The position numbers and the translations under genes are program-made. Below, piece after piece: positions 7,818 through 16,432 of a stretch of DNA of 64,000 bases. The stretch's first letter is position 1, and every line of letters begins with the position of its first letter. This DNA comes from an uncultured Prevotellaceae bacterium (GTDB taxonomy: Bacteria; Bacteroidota; Bacteroidia; Bacteroidales; Bacteroidaceae). The stretch lies in NCBI GenBank assembly GCA_902800435.1, contig CADCEQ010000007.1:1-64000 (forward strand), given 5' to 3'. The notes beneath the pieces were generated by a model. That model ran no database searches. It was not told the DNA's origin and worked only from the letters and a program-made list of their open reading frames with translations.

Positions 7818-8528
7818 ATGGCAGAAAAGAGCATCGTTACCGGACAATATGTACGCCTGCGCCAGACACCGGCCAGCGTCAGCGAGCGCATGGTGGCACA
7901 GGTCATCGACTGGGTGGTGCAGATAGCCTACTTCTTTCTGTGGGTGCTTTTCATCCGCCTTACCGGCATTAAGTTCGGCCCTACGGCCATCATCACCCTC
8001 GTCGTTCTGCCAATCCTGTTTTACTGTCCGCTGTGCGAGATGCTCAGTGGAGGCCAGACCATCGGCAAGAAACTTATCATGCTGCGCGTCATCATGGCCG
8101 ACGGCACCCTACCCTCGCCCGCTGCCTACCTGCTGCGGTGGCTGCTGATGATTGCCGACGGCCCGCTGTTAGGCTACGTCGGCGTGCTGGTGATGATTCT
8201 GAACCGCAACAACCAGCGGCTCGGCGATATGGCGGCAGGCACGCTGGTTGTCAAGTTGCACAGCTATTCCAAGATTCAGGTCAGCCTCGACGAGTACGAT
8301 TACCTGACCCGTGGCTACCATCCCTCCTACCCTCAGGCCGCTGACCTCTCGTTAGAGCAGGTCGACATCATCCGTCGCGCCATCGACAGCGAACAGCCCG
8401 AGCGCATCAGCCAGCTGTCGCAGAAGGTGCAGCAGCTTCTGGGTGTCAGTCGGCGCGAGTCGGGCGATGAGTTCTTCCTGCGCCGCATCGTGCGCGACTA
8501 TCAGTACTACGCCTTGGAGGAAATATAA
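7818..8528 (+). CDS. RDD family membrane protein
   Basis: 236 residues. The RDD domain occupies about 20-150, with SVSERMVAQVIDWVV carrying the Arg and Asp positions of helix 1, GGQTIGKKLIMLRV, and NNQRLGDMAAGTLVV closing the domain; a charged C-terminal tail of about 85 residues follows. RDD proteins are small membrane proteins with proposed transport roles. Gene is divergent from the SpoIIM/MoxR operon, a common pairing in Bacteroidetes. The -7 box lies so close to the ATG that the mRNA should be leaderless or nearly so. Confidence 0.87.
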   Translation: MAEKSIVTGQYVRLRQTPASVSERMVAQVIDWVVQIAYFFLWVLFIRLTGIKFGPTAIITLVVLPILFYCPLCEMLSGGQTIGKKLIMLRVIMADGTLPSPAAYLLRWLLMIADGPLLGYVGVLVMILNRNNQRLGDMAAGTLVVKLHSYSKIQVSLDEYDYLTRGYHPSYPQAADLSLEQVDIIRRAIDSEQPERISQLSQKVQQLLGVSRRESGDEFFLRRIVRDYQYYALEEI

Positions 8529-8531
8529 TCT

Positions 8532-10349
8532 TCAGATAGCTTCACAGGCCTCGCGCAACCACTCCACCTCATCATTGTCAAGATGCGGCGACAGGCGGTC
8601 GTAAACCGTCTGGTGATAGTCGTTCAGCCAGTCGATTTCCTCCTGCGTCATCTGCTCACGGATGATGGGGCGCTTGTCGATGGGACAGAGCGTCAGCGGC
8701 TCAAACTGCAGGAAACGTCCGAACTCCGTCTCCTTGTAGGCCGTGATGAGCAGCGTGTTCTCCGTGCGGGCACCACAGCGGCCGGCGAGATAGATGCCCG
8801 GTTCGTCGGTGATGGTCATGCCCTCAACGAGCGGGGCGGGCTTCCACTCCATGCGGAACTGGTGAGGCCCTTCGTGGACGTTCAGGTAAGTACCCACGCC
8901 GTGACCCGTTCCGTGCAGGTAGTTCAGTCCCTCGCGCCACATCGCTGCCCGTGCCAGGATGTCAATCTGCGTGCCGCTGGCCCCACTGGGGAATTTGCAC
9001 AACTCTATCTGGATGTGCCCTTTCAGCACCAGCGTATAGATCAGCTTCTCCTCGTCGGTCAGCGAACCGAGGGCAATGGTGCGGGTGATGTCGGTCGTGC
9101 CGTCCAAGTACTGCGCACCGCTGTCGAGCAGCAGCAGCCCGCGAGGCTCCAGAGGGATGTCGGTCTCGGGCGTCGCCTCGTAGTGGACAATGGCAGCGTG
9201 GGCACCGTAGCCCGCAATCGTGTCGAACGAGATGTCGCGGTAGAGCGGCTGCTCTGCACGCAGGGTTGTCAGCTTGCGGTCCACCGAGATTTCTGTCTCC
9301 CGATGCCCACTTTGCCCATTCAGCCCACCTTGCCCATAAACCCCATCAAGCCACTTCAAGAACTTAACCATGGCGATGCCGTCTTTCAGCATCGCCGACC
9401 TAAAACCCGCTATCTCGGTGGCGTTCTTGACGGTTTTCATCCGCTTGACGGGCGATTCTTCCTCCACCTTCTCGCGGGTAACAGCTTGATAGAGTGCATA
9501 GTTCACTTCGTCAGGGTCGAGCAGGATGTTGTACTCGAAGTAGTCCTTCAGTCCGCGGACGACGTTCTGGTAGTCATCCACCTTGATGCCCTCCTGCTGC
9601 AGATAGGCCGACACCTCGGGCGTCAGCTTCACCTTATTTATATAAAGGGTGACATCCTTCGACGAGATGAGCAGATAGCTGACGAACACTGGATTACAGT
9701 GGACATCGGTGCCGCGCAGGTTCAGCGTCCAGGCTATGTCGTCGAGGGCCGACATCAGCATACCGTCGGCGTGTTTCTCGCGCAGGGCCTTGCGGATGCG
9801 GGCTATCTTGCTGGCCGTCGTTTCGCCGGCATATTCTATCGGGTATATTTCGACCGGGTTCTCGGGTATGGCCGGACGGTTGCGCCAGATCAGCTTCAGC
9901 GGGTCCAGATTGGTGCGCAGCGTCATGCCGCCCTCCTTCCTGAGGTCGGCTATCAGCTCCTTCACGCTGTTGGCCGACGAGCACCAGCCATCGATGCCGA
10001 CCTCGGTGCTAGCGGTAGAACCGCCAGCCACAATCTGACTGTTGAGCCACTGGGCGATGGTCGGCGTGCCCTCAATCTTCAGTTTCATCAGCTGGAACTC
10101 CGTGCCCTTCAGTTGCTCCTCGGCAGCGAGAAAGTAGCGCGAGTCAGTCCAGAGGGCGGCACTGTCCATCGTGACGACGGCGGTGCCGGCGGAGCCATTG
10201 AAACCTGAGATAAACTCACGGCCCTTCCAGTGGTCAGGCACGTATTCGCCTTGATGCGGGTCGGTACTTGGAAATATGAACGCGGCCAGATGTTCGCGCC
10301 GCATCACCTCGCGGAGGTCTTCTAATCGTTGGTTTACCGTGTTGTCCAT
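8532..10349 (-). CDS. Xaa-Pro aminopeptidase, M24B family (three-domain type)
   Basis: 605 residues from ATG 10349 (preceded by AAGGAAAGC). Two creatinase-like N-terminal domains precede the pita-bread metallopeptidase domain. Ligands: the Asp pair in LLDSGAQYLDGTTD, His in HGTGHGVG, Glu in TDEPGIYL and Glu in QFEPLT. The enzyme removes an N-terminal residue preceding proline. Length matches the eukaryotic-like APP1 group. Residues about 333-350 are a Gly-rich nonamer-encoded insert. Last gene of the operon that begins with the glycyl radical activase; gap to the GH31 gene 10 bp. No signal peptide, so cytoplasmic. Confidence 0.92.
   Translation of the reverse strand: MDNTVNQRLEDLREVMRREHLAAFIFPSTDPHQGEYVPDHWKGREFISGFNGSAGTAVVTMDSAALWTDSRYFLAAEEQLKGTEFQLMKLKIEGTPTIAQWLNSQIVAGGSTASTEVGIDGWCSSANSVKELIADLRKEGGMTLRTNLDPLKLIWRNRPAIPENPVEIYPIEYAGETTASKIARIRKALREKHADGMLMSALDDIAWTLNLRGTDVHCNPVFVSYLLISSKDVTLYINKVKLTPEVSAYLQQEGIKVDDYQNVVRGLKDYFEYNILLDPDEVNYALYQAVTREKVEEESPVKRMKTVKNATEIAGFRSAMLKDGIAMVKFLKWLDGVYGQGGLNGQSGHRETEISVDRKLTTLRAEQPLYRDISFDTIAGYGAHAAIVHYEATPETDIPLEPRGLLLLDSGAQYLDGTTDITRTIALGSLTDEEKLIYTLVLKGHIQIELCKFPSGASGTQIDILARAAMWREGLNYLHGTGHGVGTYLNVHEGPHQFRMEWKPAPLVEGMTITDEPGIYLAGRCGARTENTLLITAYKETEFGRFLQFEPLTLCPIDKRPIIREQMTQEEIDWLNDYHQTVYDRLSPHLDNDEVEWLREACEAI
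9304..9355. repeat. Degenerate nonamer array inside the M24 peptidase gene
   Basis: Five to six 9-bp units built on TTGCCCAT/TCAGCCCAC (for example ACTTTGCCC, ATTCAGCCC, ACCTTGCCC, ATAAACCCC). The period is divisible by three, so the reading frame is kept and the protein shows a Gly-x-x run. It falls between two conserved parts of the enzyme. Confidence 0.7.
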
Positions 10350-10359
10350 AATGCTTTCC

Positions 10360-12732
10360 TTATTTCTTGATTTCCTGTAATGCTTTGTCACCAGGCTTGA
10401 AGAGCAGGCCGGTACACTGTTGTGCTGCCGCCTTGTAGGTCTTCAGCTCCACCTTGTCCCACTGTATCTGGTCTGTGCGCTGAGCCAGCGGGGCGTGGGG
10501 AATGATGCTGCCGTCGCGGACGAGGATGATGGCGGGAATACGGCCTGCCGTCAGCGTCTGGTAGCCGCCGTCATAGACCTTGCCGCTCTGGTAGTCAATC
10601 CATTTAGAGCCTACCCCCGACCTCTCCCCAAAAGAGGGGAGATAAACCGTCCGGCTGTCACCGCTCTCCAGCAGCGGAGCAACCAATATCTGCGAGCCGA
10701 ACATATACTCGTCCTCCACGAGCCAGGCTCCGGGGTCGTCGGGAAACTCCACCAGCAGGGCACGCACCATCGGCAGACCGCGTTCAGTGCAGTCCTTGGC
10801 CTGAGCATAGACATAGGGCATGAGCCGGTATTTCATCTCGGCACACTCGCGGAAAGCCTTGGTGAACGACTCGGAGATGAGCCACGGCTCTGTAGGCGGT
10901 GCTCCGTGGGCACGGGTATGACTCGACAGGAAGCCGAAGGGCAACCAGCGGCGGTAGATGTCCTCGGGCGAAGCCGTCACAAAACCGCCCATATCGTGGC
11001 TCCAGAACGAGAAACCGCTCAGGCCGAACGAGAGACCGCCACGCAGGTCGCCCAGCATACCGATATTATTGGTAGCCGCATCGCCGCCCCAGTGGAGGGC
11101 GTAACGCTGGGAGCCTGCCCAGGCCGAACGGGCCCAGATGATGCCCTCGCCGGGATACTGGCTCTCAACAGCTTCCCAGAGTGCCTTGTTATAGCGCAGG
11201 GGATAGAGGTTGTGCTCGTAGAGTCCGCCCTTGCCGCTATGGTAGAAGCCGTTGTAGGGAGCCGCCTCGCCGAAGTCGCACTTGATGGTCGAGACGCCCT
11301 GCTTCAGTAGGTTCGTAATCTTCGACTGATACCAGTTGACAGTCTTAGGATTAGAGAAGTCGAGGATGGCATCCTCCACAGGCATGCCGCCATCTGCATT
11401 CTTCACGTGCATGTCCTCATAGAGAATTTCATTGAAGAAGCGGTTCTTGGGCGTGAAGTAAGGCAACTGCCACAGACAGGTGTGGAAACCGTCGTTGGCC
11501 AACTGTTTGAGCATGCCTACGGGGTTAGGGAAGCGGTCTTTGGCAAACTCATAGTCACACTGCCAGTCGGTGCCGAACCAGCCAGTGTCGAAGTGGATGA
11601 CGTCACTGGGAATCTTGTGCTGGCGCAGCTTCTTGGCAATGTCGAGACCCTCTTCCTGCGAGAAATAGGTAATGCGGCTCATCCAGGTGCCAAAGCTCCA
11701 CAGCGGCAGCATGGGCGACTTGCCCGTAATCTCCGTATACTCGTTCAGGATGTCCTTCGGCTCACCGAAGAACACAAAAAGGTCTATCTCTTCATCCGCC
11801 ATAAACAGGCGCTGGGCCCCAATATACGAAGCCCCAAAGTCGCAAGTGACAGGGGCTGAGGTGTGCATGAAGATGCCGTAGCCGCGATTCGAGAAATAGA
11901 AGGGCACGGGCTTGTACATGCCGTCGGTCTCAGGACCTTGAGGGTCGGTGACGCTGAGGTGTACCTTCTGGCCCACCTTATTCAACGAGGTGAACGACTC
12001 GCCGCAGCCGTAGATGCGCTCGCCGGGCGACAGCAGGAACACGGGGTTCGCGCTGCGCGAGTTGTCACTGCCGCGCTTGATAAACGACAGCGGCAGCAGC
12101 TTCACCTGCGTCGAGTCGTTGTCGATGATATGGCGCGTCTGGGTGAGAATCTTTCCCTTGGCGTCCTTCAGCACGATTCGGAAGGGGTAGCGCTGAATCT
12201 CGATGCAGCCATACTTCGTCTGATAGGCTATCTTCTCGTCGTTATTAGTGGTCTTCAGTTCGATGTCCAAATCCCGCAGAGTAGGCAATTTCTTCTTGAA
12301 TGCCTCGCAGAACATCACATCGTGCGAATCGTCGATTCTCTTAAATGCCGGCGATGTATCCATTCTGATTCTCGCCGTCCTTGGCGTAATCCACTCTATC
12401 ATAATCCGTATTAACGGGTCGTTCTCATACGCCGCATCGGGGAAGTCGAGCATCTGCATACGCACGGGCCAGTAGCCATTGAGGTTGAACGCCTGACGGG
12501 GCGACAGTCGGTAGCGTTTCCACTGCACAAAGCCCATACCCCTTTCGGTATTGAAACCGTCAAGCGAGTCGGCCAGGAAATAGGTATTCGACAGGTCGTA
12601 GAAGTCTGTCGACACGTCTTTCTGCATACACTGCAAGTACTGGATGCCTGCATTGGTCTGGAGCTGGGCAAGACTGCGGGTTGCAAAGATGCCGCAACAG
12701 ACAAGGCTGAGGAAAAGTATTCTTTTATTCAT
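10360..12732 (-). CDS. GH31 alpha-glycosidase, alpha-xylosidase-like, secreted
   Basis: 790 residues from ATG 12732; signal peptide about 1-23 (ending RSLAQ). A GH31 N-terminal beta domain precedes the (beta/alpha)8 barrel. The nucleophile is D486 in KCDFGE and the acid/base D580 in FWSHDMGGF, both close to the YicI-type alpha-xylosidase pattern; HFDTGWFGTDWQCDYEF forms the substrate pocket. Likely acts on alpha-xylosides or alpha-glucosides in the periplasm. In an operon after the BspA-like gene. A GC-rich palindromic insert encodes LPSFGERSGVG in the C-terminal beta domain. Substrate is inference. Confidence 0.87.
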   Translation of the reverse strand: MNKRILFLSLVCCGIFATRSLAQLQTNAGIQYLQCMQKDVSTDFYDLSNTYFLADSLDGFNTERGMGFVQWKRYRLSPRQAFNLNGYWPVRMQMLDFPDAAYENDPLIRIMIEWITPRTARIRMDTSPAFKRIDDSHDVMFCEAFKKKLPTLRDLDIELKTTNNDEKIAYQTKYGCIEIQRYPFRIVLKDAKGKILTQTRHIIDNDSTQVKLLPLSFIKRGSDNSRSANPVFLLSPGERIYGCGESFTSLNKVGQKVHLSVTDPQGPETDGMYKPVPFYFSNRGYGIFMHTSAPVTCDFGASYIGAQRLFMADEEIDLFVFFGEPKDILNEYTEITGKSPMLPLWSFGTWMSRITYFSQEEGLDIAKKLRQHKIPSDVIHFDTGWFGTDWQCDYEFAKDRFPNPVGMLKQLANDGFHTCLWQLPYFTPKNRFFNEILYEDMHVKNADGGMPVEDAILDFSNPKTVNWYQSKITNLLKQGVSTIKCDFGEAAPYNGFYHSGKGGLYEHNLYPLRYNKALWEAVESQYPGEGIIWARSAWAGSQRYALHWGGDAATNNIGMLGDLRGGLSFGLSGFSFWSHDMGGFVTASPEDIYRRWLPFGFLSSHTRAHGAPPTEPWLISESFTKAFRECAEMKYRLMPYVYAQAKDCTERGLPMVRALLVEFPDDPGAWLVEDEYMFGSQILVAPLLESGDSRTVYLPSFGERSGVGSKWIDYQSGKVYDGGYQTLTAGRIPAIILVRDGSIIPHAPLAQRTDQIQWDKVELKTYKAAAQQCTGLLFKPGDKALQEIKK
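10611..10645. repeat. GC-rich palindromic insertion within the GH31 gene
   Basis: The plus strand carries CTACCCCCGACC followed by the hairpin TCTCCCC / GGGGAGA. On the coding strand the order is hairpin first, then the G-rich tail GGTCGGGGGTAGG. Same architecture as the insertions at 14541-14579 and 28141-28177, and in frame. Confidence 0.75.
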
Positions 12733-12743
12733 AGTTTTGGTTT

Positions 12744-14357
12744 CTAGTTCAATCTCCAATTATCAAAATGATCAGTAGAACCGTCCCGCATAATTGTTTT
12801 GACGCTCCTGCTGCCAATCTTCACGATAGTTGTTGTACCCGTTTGCAGAGTGGTGCTGACGGTAGCCGTGCCGTTGTGACTGTAGGCAGAACCGGCCAGC
12901 ACGCCATTCATACCGAAAACCTCCACCTTTATGCCATCGTCAACTCCTGTCACAGTAATGACGCCATTTGTCGCTTGTATCATTACTGGCTGCGTCTTCA
13001 TGTCGTTCACGCTTGAATTCAAGTCAACTATGTCCACAATATTCTTGAAACCACTCCAAGGTTTCGTAGACTTATAGGCTTTGATAGAAGCCGTAGGCAC
13101 ATGCAGCGTGGCTTTTTCGATGTAGGAGCCATCAAAAGCATCAGTACAGGGTGTGTTACTCCAATAATCCTTCATAATTGGCACATTCTCCGCATAGCAA
13201 TAGACATCAGTCAGTTCCAGGCATGATGCAAACGCTCCGGTACCAACAGTTTCTATTCCCTTGCCTATAGTCACAGAAATCAGACCGCTGCAATTACTGA
13301 AAGCTTCGTTTCCTATGCTCGTCACACCGTCAGGAATCGTGACGGAGGTCAGGCTGCTGCAACCATTGAAAGTATAATATTTTATGCTCGTCACGCTGTT
13401 GGGAATCGTGATGGACATCAGGTCGCTACAGCCATAAAAAGCACCCTCGCCTATGTCAGTCACGCTGTTAGGAATCATTACGGAAGTCAGACCTCTGCAA
13501 TAACGGAAAACATTGTTTCCTATGCTCGTCACACTATTAGGAATCGTAATGGAGACCAAGCCTCTGCAATCTGAGAAAGCATTGTATCCTATGCTCGTCA
13601 CGCTGTTGGGAATCGTGATGGAGGTCAGGCCGCTACAACCAGCGAAAGCATTGTTTCCTATGCTCGTCACACTGTTAGGAATAGTGATGGAGGTCAAGCT
13701 GCTGCAAAACAAAAAAGTTCCATCTCCTATGCTCGTCACACTGTTAGGAAAAGTGATGGAGGTCAGGCCGCTACAATCAGAGAAGGCATTGTTTCCTATG
13801 CTTGTCACGTTGTTGGGAATCGTAATGGACATCAGTCCGCTACAGCCTGAGAAAGTGCCTTCTCCTATGCTCGTCACGCTGTTAGGGATTGTGACTGAGG
13901 TCAAGCCACTGCATTCAGTGAAAGCATTGTTCCCTATGCTCGTCACGCTATTAGGAATCGTCACGGAGGTCAGGCCGCTGCAAAACATAAAAGTACAATC
14001 TTCTATGCTCGTCACATCGTTGGGAATCGTGATGGACATCAGGTCGCTACAGCCATAAAAAACACCCATCCCAATGCTCGTCACGCTATTAGGAATCGTC
14101 ACAGAGATCAGACCACCGCAAAACATAAAAGTCTTATCTCCTATGCTCGTCACACTATAACTTGCTCCGCCGCACACCACGTTTTCGGGAATCACAATGT
14201 TACCACTATACTTGGTGGATTTCTTATACTGTATGACCTGAGCCTCTTTCTTATCTGGGTTCAGATTATACCACAAGCCATCAATTTCCACCTCTTCGGC
14301 GAATACACTTGCTGCTACCGATAGCAGGAGCACAATTGTTAAGTTTTTCTTCAACAT
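12744..14357 (-). CDS. BspA-like leucine-rich repeat (LRR_5) surface protein
   Basis: 537 residues with signal peptide 1-20. A short N-terminal module (about 21-70) precedes 13 near-identical 23-residue repeats with pattern [23 protein letters not shown], then a degenerate capping repeat. The C-terminal beta domain (VEVFGMNG...[15 protein letters not shown]) resembles sorting-type C-terminal domains of secreted Bacteroidetes proteins. BspA-like proteins bind host or polymer surfaces. Gap to the activase gene 16 bp and to GH31 11 bp, so it is embedded in a metabolic operon, which is unexpected for an adhesin. Ligand unknown. Confidence 0.9.
   Translation of the reverse strand: MLKKNLTIVLLLSVAASVFAEEVEIDGLWYNLNPDKKEAQVIQYKKSTKYSGNIVIPENVVCGGASYSVTSIGDKTFMFCGGLISVTIPNSVTSIGMGVFYGCSDLMSITIPNDVTSIEDCTFMFCSGLTSVTIPNSVTSIGNNAFTECSGLTSVTIPNSVTSIGEGTFSGCSGLMSITIPNNVTSIGNNAFSDCSGLTSITFPNSVTSIGDGTFLFCSSLTSITIPNSVTSIGNNAFAGCSGLTSITIPNSVTSIGYNAFSDCRGLVSITIPNSVTSIGNNVFRYCRGLTSVMIPNSVTDIGEGAFYGCSDLMSITIPNSVTSIKYYTFNGCSSLTSVTIPDGVTSIGNEAFSNCSGLISVTIGKGIETVGTGAFASCLELTDVYCYAENVPIMKDYWSNTPCTDAFDGSYIEKATLHVPTASIKAYKSTKPWSGFKNIVDIVDLNSSVNDMKTQPVMIQATNGVITVTGVDDGIKVEVFGMNGVLAGSAYSHNGTATVSTTLQTGTTTIVKIGSRSVKTIMRDGSTDHFDNWRLN
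13265..14165. repeat. 69-bp tandem repeats encoding the LRR array
   Basis: Thirteen 69-bp units carry recurring words such as CCTATGCTCGTCAC and AGGAATCGTGA. The conservation of DNA words as well as protein suggests recent duplication or gene conversion. Each unit is 23 codons, so unit number can change without frameshift. Confidence 0.85.
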
Positions 14358-14373
14358 ATTTGTTCTTATTTAC

Positions 14374-15228
14374 TTAGCCGCCGATGATGACCTGCAACCC
14401 GTGGGCTTCCAACAGACTTTTGCAGTGATGTTGCAGCTCCTCAGAAGGCGACGCCATCGGCAAGTGTTCAGGATTGTAGGTGCTACCCATGCGGCTGTGC
14501 TTGTCCTTGCCCACGTCGTGGTAGGGAAGGAGGTGGACAGCCCCACCCCCAGCCCCTCCCCCGTAGGGAGGGGGGAGGCTACTGAGAAAGCGGGCCGTAT
14601 GCTCGATGTTCTCATCGTCGGCATTGACGCCGTCGATGAGGGGGATGCGGATGCGGAAGTCGTGGCCGGTTTCGGCCACGCGGCGTATGTTTTCAAGGAT
14701 CAGCTCATTGCCGACACCCGTGTAGCGTCGGTGCTTCTCCGAGTCCATCAGCTTCAGGTCGACCAGCAGCAGTTCGCATTCGGCAGCCACGGCATCGACC
14801 ACCTCCGGCCGGACATAGAGCGCCGTGTCGACGGTGCGGTGGAAGCCGCGTCGCTTCAATTCACGTAGGATTGCCAGTGCATCGTCGGGGTGCATCAGCG
14901 GTTCGCCACCGCAAAGGGTGACGCCTCCCCCGCTGTCCACCATGATGTCGCGCTCCTTCTCAATCTCGGCCATCAGCTCGTCCATCGTGTACTTGCGGCC
15001 GCACAGTTCGCGGGCGGTGGTGGGGCAGTCGTCCACGGTGAAGCCCGGTTCGTTGCACGTACCACAGCGGATGCACTTCGACTGTTTGAAGAGCACCTGC
15101 GGCTCTGCTGACCAGCTTTCCGGGTTATGACACCACACGCAGCGCAGCGGGCATCCCTTCATGAAGATGGTTGTCCGGATGCCCGGCCCGTCATTAATGG
15201 CATAGCGCTTGATGTCGAAGATGAGCAT
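14374..15228 (-). CDS. Glycyl radical enzyme activating enzyme (radical SAM)
   Basis: 284 residues from ATG 15228 (preceded by AGGAAGAA). Radical SAM cluster CxxxCxxC is C26, C30, C33 (GCPLRCVWCH). A ferredoxin-like insert supplies C52, C55, C58, C68 and C76, which E. coli PflA lacks, so this is closer to activases of dehydratase or decarboxylase-type glycyl radical enzymes. SAM-binding GGGVTLCGGEPL is present. It installs the glycyl radical on a partner. The only partner in the window is the enzyme at 20124-22550. First gene of a four-gene minus-strand operon. A GC-rich palindrome is inserted near the C-terminus (PPPYGGGAGGGA). Confidence 0.88.
   Translation of the reverse strand: MLIFDIKRYAINDGPGIRTTIFMKGCPLRCVWCHNPESWSAEPQVLFKQSKCIRCGTCNEPGFTVDDCPTTARELCGRKYTMDELMAEIEKERDIMVDSGGGVTLCGGEPLMHPDDALAILRELKRRGFHRTVDTALYVRPEVVDAVAAECELLLVDLKLMDSEKHRRYTGVGNELILENIRRVAETGHDFRIRIPLIDGVNADDENIEHTARFLSSLPPPYGGGAGGGAVHLLPYHDVGKDKHSRMGSTYNPEHLPMASPSEELQHHCKSLLEAHGLQVIIGG
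14541..14579. repeat. GC-rich palindromic insertion within the activase gene
   Basis: Plus strand CCCCACCCCCAGCCCC followed by the hairpin CTCCC-CCGTA-GGGAG and a G-run. In frame on the coding strand, adding a Pro/Gly-rich loop between FLSSL and VHLLPYHD, which are normally close together in this family. Confidence 0.8.
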
Positions 15229-15245
15229 TTCTTCCTGTTTTTGTT

Positions 15246-15294
15246 GCAAAGGTAGCTTTTTTCTTGAATATTCCAAAAGAAAATGCTAATTTTG
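15246..15294. promoter_or_regulatory. Divergent promoters for activase operon and ECF sigma operon
   Basis: Minus strand: TTTG (rc of 15274-15277), 19 bp, TACCTTTGC (rc of 15246-15254), 18 nt upstream of the activase ATG. Plus strand: TTG (15264-15266), 20 bp, TAATTTTG (15287-15294), about 37 nt upstream of the sigma factor gene. The two promoters interleave, so they may compete. Confidence 0.65.
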
Positions 15295-15331
15295 CGTAGC
15301 ATTTCGCAAACTTTGGTGTATATAGAAGCAG

Positions 15332-15829
15332 ATGGACAGAGAGACGTACATATCCTGGGCGGCAGAGCTGCGGCGGCGAGCCGTGGAGGCTGCGACGGCG
15401 GTGGTAGGCTGTGAGGAAGCCGAAGACGTGGCGCAGGAGACGATGCTCAGGATGTGGGAACGGCTGGACCAGTTGGATGGCGGCAGGGAGCGGCTATTGG
15501 CTTACGCAGCCACCTCGGCCCGCAACCTGGCACAGAACCGGCGGCGACAGAAGCGACGGCACCCCCTGCTGCAACTGTTGGGGTGGAAGGGCGACCGCAC
15601 GGACGACACGCCACAGCGGCGACTGGAAACGACCGAGACCGACAGCCTGTTTGCCGAGACGATGGCGCAGCTGCCCTACAACTGGCGCACGGTGCTGCAG
15701 ATGCGCAACGTCGAAGATATGAGCTTCGCCGAGATAGCGGCCATCACGGGAATGACGGAGTCGTCGGTGCGGGGCACACTCTCGAAAGCAAGAAAACGGA
15801 TGATAGAACTAATCAATAAACAGCGATGA
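15332..15829 (+). CDS. ECF-type RNA polymerase sigma factor
   Basis: 165 residues. Sigma region 2 at about 12-72 (EEAEDVAQETMLRMWERL) and region 4 at about 108-160 (FAEIAAITGMTESSVRGTLSKARKRM) with the helix-turn-helix. No region 1 or 3, as in ECF factors. Overlaps the next gene by 4 bp (ATGA), the usual arrangement with a cognate anti-sigma factor. Region 2-4 linker contains a basic patch (NRRRQKRR). It probably controls this operon and possibly distant targets. Confidence 0.92.
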   Translation: MDRETYISWAAELRRRAVEAATAVVGCEEAEDVAQETMLRMWERLDQLDGGRERLLAYAATSARNLAQNRRRQKRRHPLLQLLGWKGDRTDDTPQRRLETTETDSLFAETMAQLPYNWRTVLQMRNVEDMSFAEIAAITGMTESSVRGTLSKARKRMIELINKQR

Positions 15830-16428
15830 TGACAGACAAACAGATAAACGACCTGCTCGACCACTTCATGGCGGGCGAAACCAGCGAACAGGAGGAGCGG
15901 CTGCTGACCGACTACTTCTGCACGCGGACGGACATTCCCGAAGCGTGGGCGGCATACGCCGTGATGTTCCGGGGTTTCCGGCAGCCGGCGGCGCACGAAG
16001 TACCCATCAGGAATTACCAGCATCGCTGGTGGCTTTCGGCGGCAGCTGCCATATTGGTGCTGTTAGGCTTCTGGTGGTATATGCCTGAAAGGGAAAGCCA
16101 GTCTGAGACGGTGGCAAAGACGGAAACGCCCGTACAGAAGCCCACGGTGCAACCGGTTGTGGAGGAAACGACGCAACAGGTGGCCGTCGCCGCTGAAACT
16201 CCCAAGCCAGCACGCAAGGTTCGTGCGGTAAAACCGCACGACGCTGTGGAGGCAGAGCCCGCCGAAGTGTCTGTCGGCGAGGCCGAAACAGTAGCCGAAG
16301 CCGTCACCGAAATAGACGACCCGGCCACCAACCTGCTCAACATCGACATGGTCGCCGTGCAACAGCAGGGCGCAGAACTGCGCACGGCTCTGGCCATCAT
16401 GAACCAAGAACTCTTTGAATCGGAATAA
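15826..16428 (+). CDS. Putative membrane anti-sigma factor
   Basis: 200 residues. The N-terminal cytoplasmic part (about 1-65; QINDLLDHFMAGETSEQEERLLTDYF) resembles the short sigma-binding segment of Bacteroidetes anti-sigma proteins; a single membrane helix follows (about 68-86, WWLSAAAAILVLLGFWWYM), then a Pro/Glu/Val-rich periplasmic tail without a recognisable FecR domain. Position and 4-bp overlap with the sigma gene support the call. The periplasmic part could sense a signal, but its ligand is unknown. Confidence 0.72.
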   Translation: MMTDKQINDLLDHFMAGETSEQEERLLTDYFCTRTDIPEAWAAYAVMFRGFRQPAAHEVPIRNYQHRWWLSAAAAILVLLGFWWYMPERESQSETVAKTETPVQKPTVQPVVEETTQQVAVAAETPKPARKVRAVKPHDAVEAEPAEVSVGEAETVAEAVTEIDDPATNLLNIDMVAVQQQGAELRTALAIMNQELFESE

Positions 16429-16432
16429 GCCT

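Noticed and set aside
8583..10208. Long plus-strand ORF opposite the M24 peptidase gene
   Set aside because: Composition and position fit a frame shadow of a GC-rich gene; the minus-strand frame has the full set of metal-binding motifs. Similar shadows over hypD, gltX, susC and GH2 genes were also discarded.
13513..14058. 181-codon plus-strand ORF made of LLGIV-type repeats
   Set aside because: It is antisense to the LRR gene and its periodicity only reflects the 69-bp coding repeat.
13265..14165. CRISPR array suspected from regularly spaced repeats
   Set aside because: The whole 69-bp unit is coding and conserved; there are no unique spacers and no cas genes.
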